DNA of 50,755 bases, from positions 1-50,755 of the forward strand of contig JAAWNQ010000015.1 of the NCBI GenBank assembly GCA_022799035.1, given 5' to 3'. The translations under genes were made by a program, and so were the position numbers. A model generated the notes under the pieces. It made no database searches and was not told the DNA's origin. It saw only the letters and a program-made list of their open reading frames with translations. This document shows, piece by piece, positions 9,532-17,608 of this stretch. The DNA is from Oscillospiraceae bacterium (GTDB lineage: Bacteria > Bacillota > Clostridia > Oscillospirales > Oscillospiraceae). How positions within the stretch are numbered: the stretch's first letter is position 1; each line of letters opens with the position of its first letter.

Positions 9532-9746
9532 AAACCTTTTTTCTATGGTGTATCCGGTTTTACCGGAAGAATATCTCTCCTCTGCGCCCGCCCTGCTGCC
9601 GGTTTATTCCCACCTGCTCCCAGTATGCCCTGGAGGCGGTGGAGAAGTACGGCGCCCTGAAGGGGGGCTTTTTGGCTCTTCGGAGGGTGTTTCGCTGCAA
9701 TCCCCTTCACCGGCAGAAGTCCATTGAGTATGACCCTGTCCCCTAA
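9528..9746 (+). CDS. yidD: Membrane protein insertion efficiency factor YidD
   Basis: A 72-aa protein from a GTG start that overlaps the rnpA stop by 4 nt. The sequence has the family hallmarks [31 protein letters not shown] and FRCNP. YidD helps YidC-dependent membrane insertion. It lies 21 nt upstream of yidC and is clearly co-translated with rnpA. Confidence 0.93.
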   Translation: MKTFFLWCIRFYRKNISPLRPPCCRFIPTCSQYALEAVEKYGALKGGFLALRRVFRCNPLHRQKSIEYDPVP

Positions 9747-9767
9747 AAAAATCTGTGGAGGCCAAAA

Positions 9768-11105
9768 ATGGATATTTGGTACTATCTGATGACCCCTTTC
9801 ACCTGGCTGTTGAAAACCTTCTACACCCTTTTTGGCAACAGCTACGGTCTTGCCATCATCCTGTTTGCCCTGGTGGTGAAGGTGGTCACCTTCCCCCTGT
9901 CCCTGAAAGGGAAGCGGGGCATGATCCAGATGAACATGCTCAATGGGGAGATGCAGAAACTCCAGAAGCGGTACGCCAAGGACCAGCAGCGGTACCAGCT
10001 GGAGGTGCAGAAGCTCTATGAGAAGGAGGGGGTCAACCCCATGGGCGGCTGCCTGTGGTCCATGCTCCCCCTGCTGATCCTGTTCCCGGTGTACGCCGTG
10101 GTCCGCCGGCCCATGAAGTATTGGCTGGGCCTTAGTGACACGGTCATCAACGCCGTCACCGCCGCCGTCACCGGAGCGGGGATCACCCTGAACCGGGGAT
10201 ATCCGGAGATCTCTATGGTCTCCCACTTCTTCCAGGATCCCTCCTCCTTGACCGCCGCCCAGGCCGCGGCGGGGGAGGCGGCCTCCTCCCTCTACGGTAT
10301 CAACTTTAACTTCCTGGGTATCGACCTGGCCGCCACCCCGGAGCTGAAATTCTGGGTAGGCGGGATCAGCTGGGCCTCCATCGGCCTTCTTCTGATCCCC
10401 ATTCTGACGGCGGTCACCGCCTTCCTCAGCTCCAAGATCATGATGAAGACCAACCAGATCAACCAGAAGGAGGGGGAGGATAACCCCGCCGCCAAGCAGA
10501 GCAAGATGATGCTGTGGATGAGCCCCCTGATGATGCTCTATTTCAGCTTCGTCATGCCCGCCGCCATGGGTCTGTACATCATCGCCAACAGCGTCTTTTC
10601 CGTGGCCCAGGAGATCATCTGCGGCAAGATGCTGAAGAAGGATTACGAGCAGGCCGCCGAAGCCGCCCGCCTCCGGGAGATCGAGGAGAAGGAGGAGGAG
10701 AAGCGCCTGCGCCGGGAGAAGGCCGAGCAGCGGGCCCGGGAGGCCGAGGAGGCCCGGAAGAACAAGGGGAAAAAGAAGGAAAAGGACCCCGACGAGGACA
10801 AGACCACCGCCCAGCAGAAGGCGGCCAGCCGGGTGGGGATGCGCCAGTATGCCCGGGGCCGGGCCTATGACCCCGACCGCTTTGGCGGAGTGACCCCCTA
10901 TCACGAGGATCTGACCAAGGCTGTCCCTGAGGAGGAGCTTCCCCAGGAGGAGCCGGAGAAGACGACTGTGGAGGTCCCTCAGATTCCCGAGGCTACCGCC
11001 GGGGAAGGGACAGAGAGCACCCTGGATGCCGACCTGGAGCAGGTCAACGCCCAGCTGGACGCCGCCATAGAAGAGACTCCCGACGAGGAGCCCAAGGAAG
11101 ACTGA
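9768..11105 (+). CDS. yidC: Membrane protein insertase YidC
   Basis: A 445-aa insertase of the Gram-positive type. Membrane segments are visible near residues 10-45 (GNSYGLAIILFALVVKVVTF), 93-115 (PMGGCLWSMLPLLILFPVY), and several in 195-290. The cytoplasmic loop between the first segments has MNGEMQKLQKRYAKD-like residues. The tail after about residue 300 is long, highly charged (KEEEKRLRREKAEQ) and ends acidic. GGAGG precedes the ATG. No lipobox signal peptide is seen at the very N-terminus, unlike Bacillus SpoIIIJ. Confidence 0.95.
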   Translation: MDIWYYLMTPFTWLLKTFYTLFGNSYGLAIILFALVVKVVTFPLSLKGKRGMIQMNMLNGEMQKLQKRYAKDQQRYQLEVQKLYEKEGVNPMGGCLWSMLPLLILFPVYAVVRRPMKYWLGLSDTVINAVTAAVTGAGITLNRGYPEISMVSHFFQDPSSLTAAQAAAGEAASSLYGINFNFLGIDLAATPELKFWVGGISWASIGLLLIPILTAVTAFLSSKIMMKTNQINQKEGEDNPAAKQSKMMLWMSPLMMLYFSFVMPAAMGLYIIANSVFSVAQEIICGKMLKKDYEQAAEAARLREIEEKEEEKRLRREKAEQRAREAEEARKNKGKKKEKDPDEDKTTAQQKAASRVGMRQYARGRAYDPDRFGGVTPYHEDLTKAVPEEELPQEEPEKTTVEVPQIPEATAGEGTESTLDADLEQVNAQLDAAIEETPDEEPKED

Positions 11106-11133
11106 TCACCCTCATGGGAAGGAGAGAATGACC

Positions 11134-11919
11134 ATGCAGAAATACATCGAAAGTACCGGAAAGACAGAGGATGCGGCCATCGCCGCCGCCCTGGACAAGC
11201 TGGGGCTTGCCCGTGAGGAGGTCTCCGTGGAGGTGCTGGAGCTGGCCAAGCCCGGGTTCCTGGGCATCGGCGGCACCCCCGCCAAGGTGAAGGTCAGCTA
11301 CGAGGCCCCCGACGAGGAGCCTGTGGAGGAGACCCCCGCCCCCGTGGAGGAGCCCGTAAAGGCTGCCCCCATCGCCCCGGCGGACAAGGCCGCTGAGGAC
11401 AAAAAGCCTGTGGAGCGCGCCGACCTCGCCGTACCGACCGCCGTCCCCGCCGATGACGACGTCTCCCGCCGCATCACCGCCTTCCTCTCCGGCCTGCTGG
11501 CCCAGATGGAGGTGGAGGCGGTGGCCCAGGTCAGCGTGGACGCTGAGGGCAACTATCTGGTGGAGCTGGTGGGCCATGATCTGGGCTGTGTCATCGGCCG
11601 CCGGGGAGAGACCCTGGACGCCATCCAGCAGCTCACCGGCTACGCCGTCAACAAGGGCCTGACCCACCGGGTCCGGGTCCGCATCGACGCCGAGGGCTAC
11701 CGCTCCAAGCGGGAGGAGTCCCTGGAGCGCATGGCCCGCCGCACGGCGGAGAAGGCCATCCGCTTCCGCCGGAACGTGACCCTGGAGCCCATGAACGCCT
11801 ATGAGCGCCATGTGATCCACACCGCCCTTCAGGACTACCCCGACGTGAGCACCTACTCCATCGGCACCGAGCCCAACCGCCGCACCGTGGTGGCCTACAC
11901 CCCCGGAGGGAAGAATTAA
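11134..11919 (+). CDS. khpB: RNA-binding protein KhpB (Jag family)
   Basis: About 261 aa. The Jag N-terminal domain is clear (YIESTGKTEDAAIAAALDKLG, GFLGIGGTPAKVKV), then a Pro/Glu-rich linker at about 60-105, a KH domain with GRRGETLDAIQQLTGYAVN (about 155-175), and an R3H domain ending NAYERHVIHTALQDY...TYSIGTEPNRRTVV. KhpB with KhpA binds RNA and affects cell elongation. The ATG at 11134 has better ribosome-site spacing than one at 11128. Last gene of the rightward origin cluster. Confidence 0.94.
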   Translation: MQKYIESTGKTEDAAIAAALDKLGLAREEVSVEVLELAKPGFLGIGGTPAKVKVSYEAPDEEPVEETPAPVEEPVKAAPIAPADKAAEDKKPVERADLAVPTAVPADDDVSRRITAFLSGLLAQMEVEAVAQVSVDAEGNYLVELVGHDLGCVIGRRGETLDAIQQLTGYAVNKGLTHRVRVRIDAEGYRSKREESLERMARRTAEKAIRFRRNVTLEPMNAYERHVIHTALQDYPDVSTYSIGTEPNRRTVVAYTPGGKN

Positions 11920-11957
11920 AAGTTAAAAGTGAAAAATTAAAAAGCTAAAAGCTGTGA

Positions 11958-12001
11958 AACGGGATACAGAGTGGGCTTATGCCGCTCTGTATCCCGTTTT
12001 T
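11958..12001 (+). terminator. khpB operon terminator
   Basis: A perfect 14-bp stem (AACGGGATACAGAG and its complement) with a 13-nt loop is followed by a T-run, 39 nt after the khpB stop. Confidence 0.85.
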
Positions 12002-12064
12002 TACCCGGTCCCGCCTTATCCCACCATGTAGGGACCGCTGTCTCCAGCGGCAGAGCCTGAAAGC

Positions 12065-12101
12065 AAAAGATACGGGGCGGCGTAAAGGCCGCCCCGTATC
12101 A
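12065..12101 (-). terminator. htrA terminator
   Basis: A 13-bp stem (GATACGGGGCGGC and its complement) with a 6-nt loop. On the minus strand it is followed by TTTTGCTTT, so it ends the htrA transcript. Confidence 0.75.
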
Positions 12102-12148
12102 GTGATCACAGCTTTTTCACTTTTCATTTTTAACTTTTCACTTAACGC

Positions 12149-13477
12149 TTACCATCCAAACATCCCGCCAAAGGGCCAGGAGTATCCCTGCTGGGGCTGT
12201 TGGACCTGCTGTTGCTGCTGCTGGCGGCTCTCCTGGAAGCTCTGCTGCAGCTGGTCCATGGCCTGCCCCCGCTCCACGTTGCTCTCGTCCAGAACGACCT
12301 CCAGGGTCTGGAGCTGCTGGTCACGGTAGATGGTGAAGCTTACCGTGTCCCCGGCCTTATAGTTCTTCACCGCGGAGGAGAGCTGGTTGGAGGTGGTGAC
12401 GGCGCTGTCCCCCACGGCGGTGATGATATCCCCGGCCTTCAGCCCGGCCTTCTCCCCGCAGGAGCCCTCCAGTACCGCCTCCACATAGGCCCCCGCCGGG
12501 ATGCCGTACCGCTGGGCTTCGGCGGACACGTCGTTCATCAGGATCCCCACATTGGGCTTTCCGGTGACATAGCCCTTCTCAATGATATCCTTCACCATGT
12601 TCTTCACATCGTTGATGGGGATGGCAAAGCCGATCCCCTCCACGCTGGCGCTGGAGCTGGAGGAGCTGGAGTACTTGGCGGTGGTGATGCCGATTACCTG
12701 ACCGTACATGTTAAAAAGAGGACCGCCGGAGTTACCGGAGTTGATGGCGGTGTCGGTCTGGAGCATATTCATGATCTCCCCGCTCTCCATGGTGATGGAG
12801 CGGTCCTTGGCGGAGACATAGCCGGAGGTAAAGGTGAAGGTCAGCTCCCCCAGGGGGTTGCCGATGGCGCAGACCTGCTCTCCCACCACCAGGTTGTCCG
12901 AATCCCCCAGCACCACGGGGGTGAGGCCCTGGGTCTCGATCTTCAATACGGCAATGTCATTGGGCTCTTCGCCCCCCACCAGGGTGGCGTCGTAGGTGGT
13001 CCCGTCCACAAAGGCCACCTGGATGGAGGAGGCCCCCTTGATCACATGGTAGTTGGTAAGGATATATCCGTCCCGGCTCACCACAAAGCCGGAGCCGGCG
13101 GCGGCCCCCTTCACGGTCTGGCCCCAGAAGTTGGTGGTGACCAGTTCGGTGGTGATACCCACCGTAGAGCCCACATTGGAGGCGTAGACCTGGGAGCAGG
13201 ACATGGGTTGGTCGGTGGACACGTTGGACAGCTCCACCGCCACAGGAGGGTGGGCTCCCTCATATAGAGTGGTCCGCTCAGCCAGCCCGGGGATATAGCG
13301 GAAGGCGGCGCCCCCGGCCACCCCGCCCACCAGGGCGCAGACAAGGCACAGGGCGGTGATCTTCAGCCCGGTCCGCTTCTTTCGGGGGGCGGGGAGGACC
13401 TGCTCCTGCCCATCCACCAGAAATTCGTTGGTGACAATGGGCTCCTGGTTGATGCGGTTATAATCGTTATAGTACAT
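12149..13477 (-). CDS. htrA: HtrA/DegP-family membrane-anchored serine protease with PDZ domain
   Basis: A 442-aa trypsin-like protease. A cytoplasmic N-terminus of about 37 residues precedes one membrane anchor (about 38-62). The protease triad is visible: His in TNYHVI, Asp in EPNDIAVLK and Ser in NSGNSGGPLF. A PDZ domain follows (NVGILMNDVSAEAQRYGIPAGAYVEAV ... AGDIITAVGD). The tail is glutamine-rich (six Q in a row) and ends in an aromatic motif, YSWPFGGMFGW. It degrades misfolded exported proteins. It stands alone between its own terminator and ytvI and is transcribed against the replication fork. Confidence 0.93.
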   Translation of the reverse strand: MYYNDYNRINQEPIVTNEFLVDGQEQVLPAPRKKRTGLKITALCLVCALVGGVAGGAAFRYIPGLAERTTLYEGAHPPVAVELSNVSTDQPMSCSQVYASNVGSTVGITTELVTTNFWGQTVKGAAAGSGFVVSRDGYILTNYHVIKGASSIQVAFVDGTTYDATLVGGEEPNDIAVLKIETQGLTPVVLGDSDNLVVGEQVCAIGNPLGELTFTFTSGYVSAKDRSITMESGEIMNMLQTDTAINSGNSGGPLFNMYGQVIGITTAKYSSSSSSSASVEGIGFAIPINDVKNMVKDIIEKGYVTGKPNVGILMNDVSAEAQRYGIPAGAYVEAVLEGSCGEKAGLKAGDIITAVGDSAVTTSNQLSSAVKNYKAGDTVSFTIYRDQQLQTLEVVLDESNVERGQAMDQLQQSFQESRQQQQQQVQQPQQGYSWPFGGMFGW

Positions 13478-13615
13478 GATCTTCGCTCCTTTGCGTAGAC
13501 ATTCTCTTGGGAACAGCCTTAGGATACCCCGGAATTATGTCTAAAGCATGAAGAAATATGGGGAGATTTTTGAACTTTTTCCAAAGACTGAAAAAATAGG
13601 GTTTGAGAAAAGCCT

Positions 13616-14767
13616 TCAGCGCTCCTCCCCGCCTCTCAGGATCGCCGAAATATCCCAAAAGGCCGCCCGCAGGTCGCTGAGGGACCGGTCCAACACCCCG
13701 GAACGGACCAGGTTGAGGGCCACCAGGCAGAGCACCGGTCCCAAGATCATTCCGGCCACGCCCCCCATCTTCATACCCACATACACACTGGCAAGAGAGA
13801 GCAGGGGAGGAAGCCCCGTCTGGTCCCCCAGGATCTTGGGCTCCCCCACCCGGCGGAACAGGGCTACCAGCCCCCAAACCGCCATAAGCCCCAGGGCATG
13901 GCGGTAGTCTCCCAGGATCACGTCCACCGCCGCCCAGGGGACCATCACCGTCCCCGAGCCGATGATGGGAATAAAGTCCAGCACCGCCAAAGCCAGGGCA
14001 AGGAGAAGGAAATAGGGCTGCCGTATCAGCAAAAACCCTCCTATCAGGATAAAGAATACCCCGATGGACAGGATGAACTGGGCCTTGATATATCCGCCGA
14101 AACCGGCGGAGGCCGCCCGCCGGACCTGGACAAAGAAGAACCTGGGCCCCTCGGGCAGCCAGTCGGAGACCTGTCGGCGAAGATGGGGGAATTGGGTGGC
14201 GAGGAAATAGGCGGCCATAATAAACACCACCGTGGCTACCGCGAAGGAGGGCAGCGCCCGGGCCACCTCCGTGGCCCGGTCCATAGCCAGAGAGAGCAGC
14301 CGGGGAATGGCGGTCTCCAGCCAGGCAAAGCTTTGCTCCACCAGGCCGTCCACCCCCTCCCGCAGGGAGGCGGGGAGCAGGGCCATCCCCCGGGAGAACC
14401 GCTCTCCCAGATCATCCACCAGGGTCTGGAGGGAGGCCAGCAGCCCCTCCCAGTTCCCCGCCAGGGAGGCGATCTCTCCTGCGGCGGCGGATACCAGCCA
14501 CCAGATCACCCCGCCCATGGACAGAAAGACCAGCCCCAAAAGGGCCAGGGTGGAGACCTGACGGGGAAGCCCCAGCCGGTCGTGGAGCCAGCGCACAGCG
14601 GGGGAGAGGCCCCAGGCCACAAAAAAGGCCAGCAAAAAGGGGGCGAAGAGGGACACCAAAGGGGGCCCCAGCCGGACCAAAGCCCAAAGGCTCACGATCC
14701 AAAGGACCAGCCGGAGTCCCAACCGCAGCCAGAGCCGCCCCCGCTCCCGCCAGGAAAGTTCCTTCAT
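13616..14767 (-). CDS. ytvI: Sporulation integral membrane protein YtvI (AI-2E transporter family)
   Basis: A 383-aa multi-pass membrane protein of the AI-2E/PerM superfamily. Paired segments lie at about 12-65, a central soluble stretch at about 95-165 (ETAIPRLLSLAMDRATEVA), and a group of segments from about 190 to 360 with the family motif DFIPIIGSGTVMVPWA. Length and the conserved core fit the YtvI sporulation subfamily. The start at 14767 is chosen because AAAGGAGG precedes it; upstream in-frame codons lack a ribosome site. Substrate unknown. Confidence 0.88.
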   Translation of the reverse strand: MKELSWRERGRLWLRLGLRLVLWIVSLWALVRLGPPLVSLFAPFLLAFFVAWGLSPAVRWLHDRLGLPRQVSTLALLGLVFLSMGGVIWWLVSAAAGEIASLAGNWEGLLASLQTLVDDLGERFSRGMALLPASLREGVDGLVEQSFAWLETAIPRLLSLAMDRATEVARALPSFAVATVVFIMAAYFLATQFPHLRRQVSDWLPEGPRFFFVQVRRAASAGFGGYIKAQFILSIGVFFILIGGFLLIRQPYFLLLALALAVLDFIPIIGSGTVMVPWAAVDVILGDYRHALGLMAVWGLVALFRRVGEPKILGDQTGLPPLLSLASVYVGMKMGGVAGMILGPVLCLVALNLVRSGVLDRSLSDLRAAFWDISAILRGGEER

Positions 14768-14986
14768 GGAAAGACCTCCTTTGTAAAAGTAAAAAGAAAA
14801 AAGCATGGCGACAGGGTAACAGATAGTATACCACATGGGAGGAAAAAAGAAAGTAAAAACCGTGACCTTCCCCCCAAAAACCCGTAAAGACCGCTGTCCC
14901 GAAGGCTGAGCCCCCGACCTTTTCCTCCGTCCCCGCCAGGGCCGCGGCCTCCCCAACGCTGGTTTTATTTCTCTGTTCTCCGGAAT

Positions 14987-15016
14987 AAAAAAGGGGCCGC
15001 CGATCCCGGCGGCCCC
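14987..15016 (-). terminator. Terminator of the darA-holB-ricT operon
   Basis: On the minus strand a 10-bp GC stem (GGGGCCGCCG with its complement, 4-nt loop) is followed by six T residues just after the ricT stop at 15023. Confidence 0.85.
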
Positions 15017-15022
15017 CAATGC

Positions 15023-16162
15023 TCAACCCTGTGCTGACGGTCCCTTTCCCTTTCCGCCCCCGCCTCTGTGGCGGCGCCGGTTCCGGGAACGGCCCTCCTT
15101 GGCCTTGTCCCCCTGGCCGGAGGACCCTCCCTCCTGCCGGGGCTTGTCCTGCTTGGGCCGGCCCTCCTGCCGGGGCTTGTCCTGGCTTCGGCGGGCGGCT
15201 CTCCGCTCCCCCTCGCCCCGGCTCCGGCGTTCCTCGGCGTAGCTGGCCGTCTCCCGGACAGGCTCGGGCTGGACCAGCCGGGGGGTCACCTTCCGCAGCT
15301 TCTCCAACTCCGCCTGGGGGGGAGCCACATAGCCCTCGGGCCTGGGCCCCTTGCCGCTGCGGATCACCCGGATCTCCTCCCCGGTATAGACCTGCGCCTC
15401 CTCGGGGATGCTCTCCAGCCGGATCTTCACCGTCTCCCGGAGGAAGTTTACCTCGCTGACCGTACCCGCCCCGTCGGGGGTCTCCACAAAGGACTCCTTC
15501 TTGGGCAGCCGCTTCACCGCGTCCTCATAGGCGTCCTGCTCGTACTTCAAACAGCACATGAGCCGCCCGCAGGCCCCGGAGATCTTGGCCGGGTTCAGGC
15601 TCAGGCCCTGGGTCTTGGCCATCTTGATGCTCACAGGGTGGAACTGGTCCAAAAAGGCGTTGCAGCAGTAGGGCCGTCCACAGATCCCCAGGCCGCCCAG
15701 CAGCTTGGACTCGTCCCGGACGCCGATCTGCCGAAGCTCAATGCGGCTGTGGAGGGTGGTAGCCAGGTCCTTCACCAAGGCCCGGAAGTCCACCCGGCCC
15801 TCGCTGGTGAAGAAGAACAGCAGCTTGTTCCCGTCAAAGGAGCACTCGCACCGGACCAGAGCCATGTCCAGCTTGTGCTCCTCGATCTTCTGGGCGCAGA
15901 CCCGCATGGCCTCCTTCTCCCGCTCCCGGTTCTGCTCCAGTCCCTTCAGGTCCCGCTCTGTGGCGAGCCGGAGCAGGGGGCGGAGGGGCTGGACCACCTG
16001 GTCGTCCTCCACCATGGTGTTCCCCCGGCAACAGGTGCCGAACTCGGGGCCTTTGGCCGTCTCAATGATAACAGCGTCCCCGGGGTGGACCGTCATACCC
16101 TTGGGGTCAAAATAGTATTCCTTGCCGCCGCTTTTGAAGCGGACCGCGATGATCTCAGTCAT
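15023..16162 (-). CDS. ricT: PSP1-domain protein RicT (YaaT)
   Basis: A 379-aa protein with the PSP1 core: RFKSGGKEYYFDP at the N-terminus and the cysteine-rich family signature GICGRPYCCNAFL ... GACGRLMCCLKYE (about 158-210). In B. subtilis RicT, with RicA and RicF, forms an Fe-S complex that helps RNase Y processing and sporulation/competence phosphorelay. After about residue 285 there is a long low-complexity basic tail with repeated QDKPRQEG/RPKQDKPRQEG units, ending in RRRHRGGGGKGK, likely nucleic-acid binding. The ATG overlaps the holB stop by 4 nt. Confidence 0.93.
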   Translation of the reverse strand: MTEIIAVRFKSGGKEYYFDPKGMTVHPGDAVIIETAKGPEFGTCCRGNTMVEDDQVVQPLRPLLRLATERDLKGLEQNREREKEAMRVCAQKIEEHKLDMALVRCECSFDGNKLLFFFTSEGRVDFRALVKDLATTLHSRIELRQIGVRDESKLLGGLGICGRPYCCNAFLDQFHPVSIKMAKTQGLSLNPAKISGACGRLMCCLKYEQDAYEDAVKRLPKKESFVETPDGAGTVSEVNFLRETVKIRLESIPEEAQVYTGEEIRVIRSGKGPRPEGYVAPPQAELEKLRKVTPRLVQPEPVRETASYAEERRSRGEGERRAARRSQDKPRQEGRPKQDKPRQEGGSSGQGDKAKEGRSRNRRRHRGGGGKGKGPSAQG

Positions 16163-17148
16163 AGGCTACCTCCGTTGACGCCCGCCGCCAGGGCTCCGGC
16201 CAGGATCCCGGCGCTCACATAGAAGTCGGCGTCTTTTCTCAATTTTTCCAGCAGCGACACCAGCCGCAAAAGCTCCCTTCCCTCCAGTCCGGCGGCCTTT
16301 TCCGCCGCCCGGACCTGGGCCTGCCCCTGGGTCAGGGCCTGTCCCCCCCGTTGAAGGGCCAGGGCGTCCCGCAGCAGGGCCGTGGCCCGGCCCAAGGTTT
16401 GGGCCAGCCTTTCCCGGTCCCATTTCTCCAGGGCGGTACACCAGACCGCCGTCTCCAGCTCGTCCCTCCGGCACAGTAGCTCCAGCAGCTCTACCGCCCC
16501 GGTCCAAAGCTCCTCGTCCTCCGCGCCCCCCTCCAAAAGGGCCACCGCCTGCCCCAGCAGGCCGCCGCAGCTTCGGGCGGCGGCGTGGCGCTGCTCCCGG
16601 GGAAGGGAGGGGAACCGCTGGGCCAGATAAAATTCCGCCTCCGCCTGGGACACGGGGGTCAGGGCCAAAGCCTCGCACCGGGACCGGATGGTGGTGAGCA
16701 CCCCTCCCGGGTTCTCGGTGAGAAGAAGGAAGGCGGCATAAGCCGGCCCCTCCTCCAACAGCTTGAGAAGGGCGTTTTGCGCCGAGGGATTCATATCCTG
16801 GGCGTTGTGAAAGATATAGACCTTCCGGGAGCCCTCGTTGGGCCGCACATAGGCGTCGCTCCGGGCTTCCCGGGCCTGTCCCACGGTGATATCCTTCCCG
16901 TCGGAGCCCACCTGGATCACATCGGGGTGGATGCCTCCCATCACCTTCCTGCAGGCGGCGCACCCCCCGCAGGGCTTCTCCCCCTGCCCGGTGCAGACCA
17001 TGGCGGCGGCCAGGAGCCGGGCCAGGGTCCGTTTCCCGGACCCCGCCGGGCCGCTGATGAGGTAGGCGTGGCTCAGCCCCCGGCCCTTCTCCTGGGCGGA
17101 GAGCTGTTCTTTCAGGGCGGCGTTGCCCGCCAGCAGGGAAAAGTCCAT
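16159..17148 (-). CDS. holB: DNA polymerase III delta' subunit
   Basis: A 329-aa clamp-loader subunit. Walker A-like GPAGSGKRTLAR (about 33-44), the four-cysteine zinc motif (CTGQGEKPCGGCAACRK, about 52-68), and the SRC-like motif IRSRCEAL are present. The C-terminal third is helical. The start at 17148 follows GAGGGT; it lies 4 nt after the darA stop. Order darA-holB-ricT matches Bacillus yaaQ-holB-yaaT (yaaR is absent). Confidence 0.93.
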   Translation of the reverse strand: MDFSLLAGNAALKEQLSAQEKGRGLSHAYLISGPAGSGKRTLARLLAAAMVCTGQGEKPCGGCAACRKVMGGIHPDVIQVGSDGKDITVGQAREARSDAYVRPNEGSRKVYIFHNAQDMNPSAQNALLKLLEEGPAYAAFLLLTENPGGVLTTIRSRCEALALTPVSQAEAEFYLAQRFPSLPREQRHAAARSCGGLLGQAVALLEGGAEDEELWTGAVELLELLCRRDELETAVWCTALEKWDRERLAQTLGRATALLRDALALQRGGQALTQGQAQVRAAEKAAGLEGRELLRLVSLLEKLRKDADFYVSAGILAGALAAGVNGGSL

Positions 17149-17152
17149 ACCC

Positions 17153-17482
17153 TCAGACCCGCTCAAACCGCTCGATATCCACCACAAAAATGGTGGCGCC
17201 CCCCACCGTGACCTCCACCGGGGCGGAGGGGAAGTATCCGAACCCCGCTTCCGTGGCGGCGTTGGTGGGAATGAGCTGCTTCCGGGAGTGGGAGTGCTCT
17301 TTGACAATGTCGATGACGGTCTGGACCTTCTCCTCATCCACGCCGATAAGCAGGGTCACATTCCCCGCCATGAGAAAGCCGCCGGTGGTGGCCAGCCGGG
17401 TGGAGGAGAACCCCTTTTTGGTAAGGTTGACGGTGACCGTCCGGGCGTCGTCCCGGTTGATAATGGCAAGGACCAGTTTCAT
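17153..17482 (-). CDS. darA: Cyclic-di-AMP receptor DarA (PII-like)
   Basis: A 109-aa PII-like protein beginning MKLVLAIINRDDARTVTVNL, with the T-loop/B-loop region GFSSTRLATTGGFLMAGNVTLLIG and the C-terminal VEVTVGGATIFVVDIERFERV. Homologues (YaaQ, PstA) bind c-di-AMP as trimers; targets are unknown. GGAGGG precedes the start. First gene of the darA-holB-ricT operon. Confidence 0.92.
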   Translation of the reverse strand: MKLVLAIINRDDARTVTVNLTKKGFSSTRLATTGGFLMAGNVTLLIGVDEEKVQTVIDIVKEHSHSRKQLIPTNAATEAGFGYFPSAPVEVTVGGATIFVVDIERFERV

Positions 17483-17563
17483 ACAAATCCCTCCAAATAC
17501 AAATACACTACTTTATTATAGCGCAAAAACCCCAATTAGGCTACACCTTTTTTCTCCCAGCAA

Positions 17564-17598
17564 CAAAAAAGAGACGGGAGAGCTTCTCCCGTCTCTTT
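17564..17598 (-). terminator. Terminator of the M23 peptidase gene
   Basis: A 13-bp stem (AAAGAGACGGGAG/CTCCCGTCTCTTT, 5-nt loop) is followed on the minus strand by a T-run, just after the stop at 17609. Confidence 0.85.
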
Positions 17599-17608
17599 CT
17601 CGATTCAG

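Larger units (their letters stand above)
11918..12141. repeat. MITE-like segment with inverted A/T-rich ends
   Basis: A-rich arms containing AGTTAAAAGTGAAAA at the left and the reverse complement of similar sequence at the right flank about 150 bp with three internal hairpins: 11958-11998, 12035-12050 (CCGCTG-TCTC-CAGCGG preceded by TGTAGGGA) and 12070-12101. Both outer arms end in GCTGTGA towards the inside. The arrangement resembles a non-autonomous inverted-repeat element, but it also supplies terminators to both neighbours. Confidence 0.55.
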
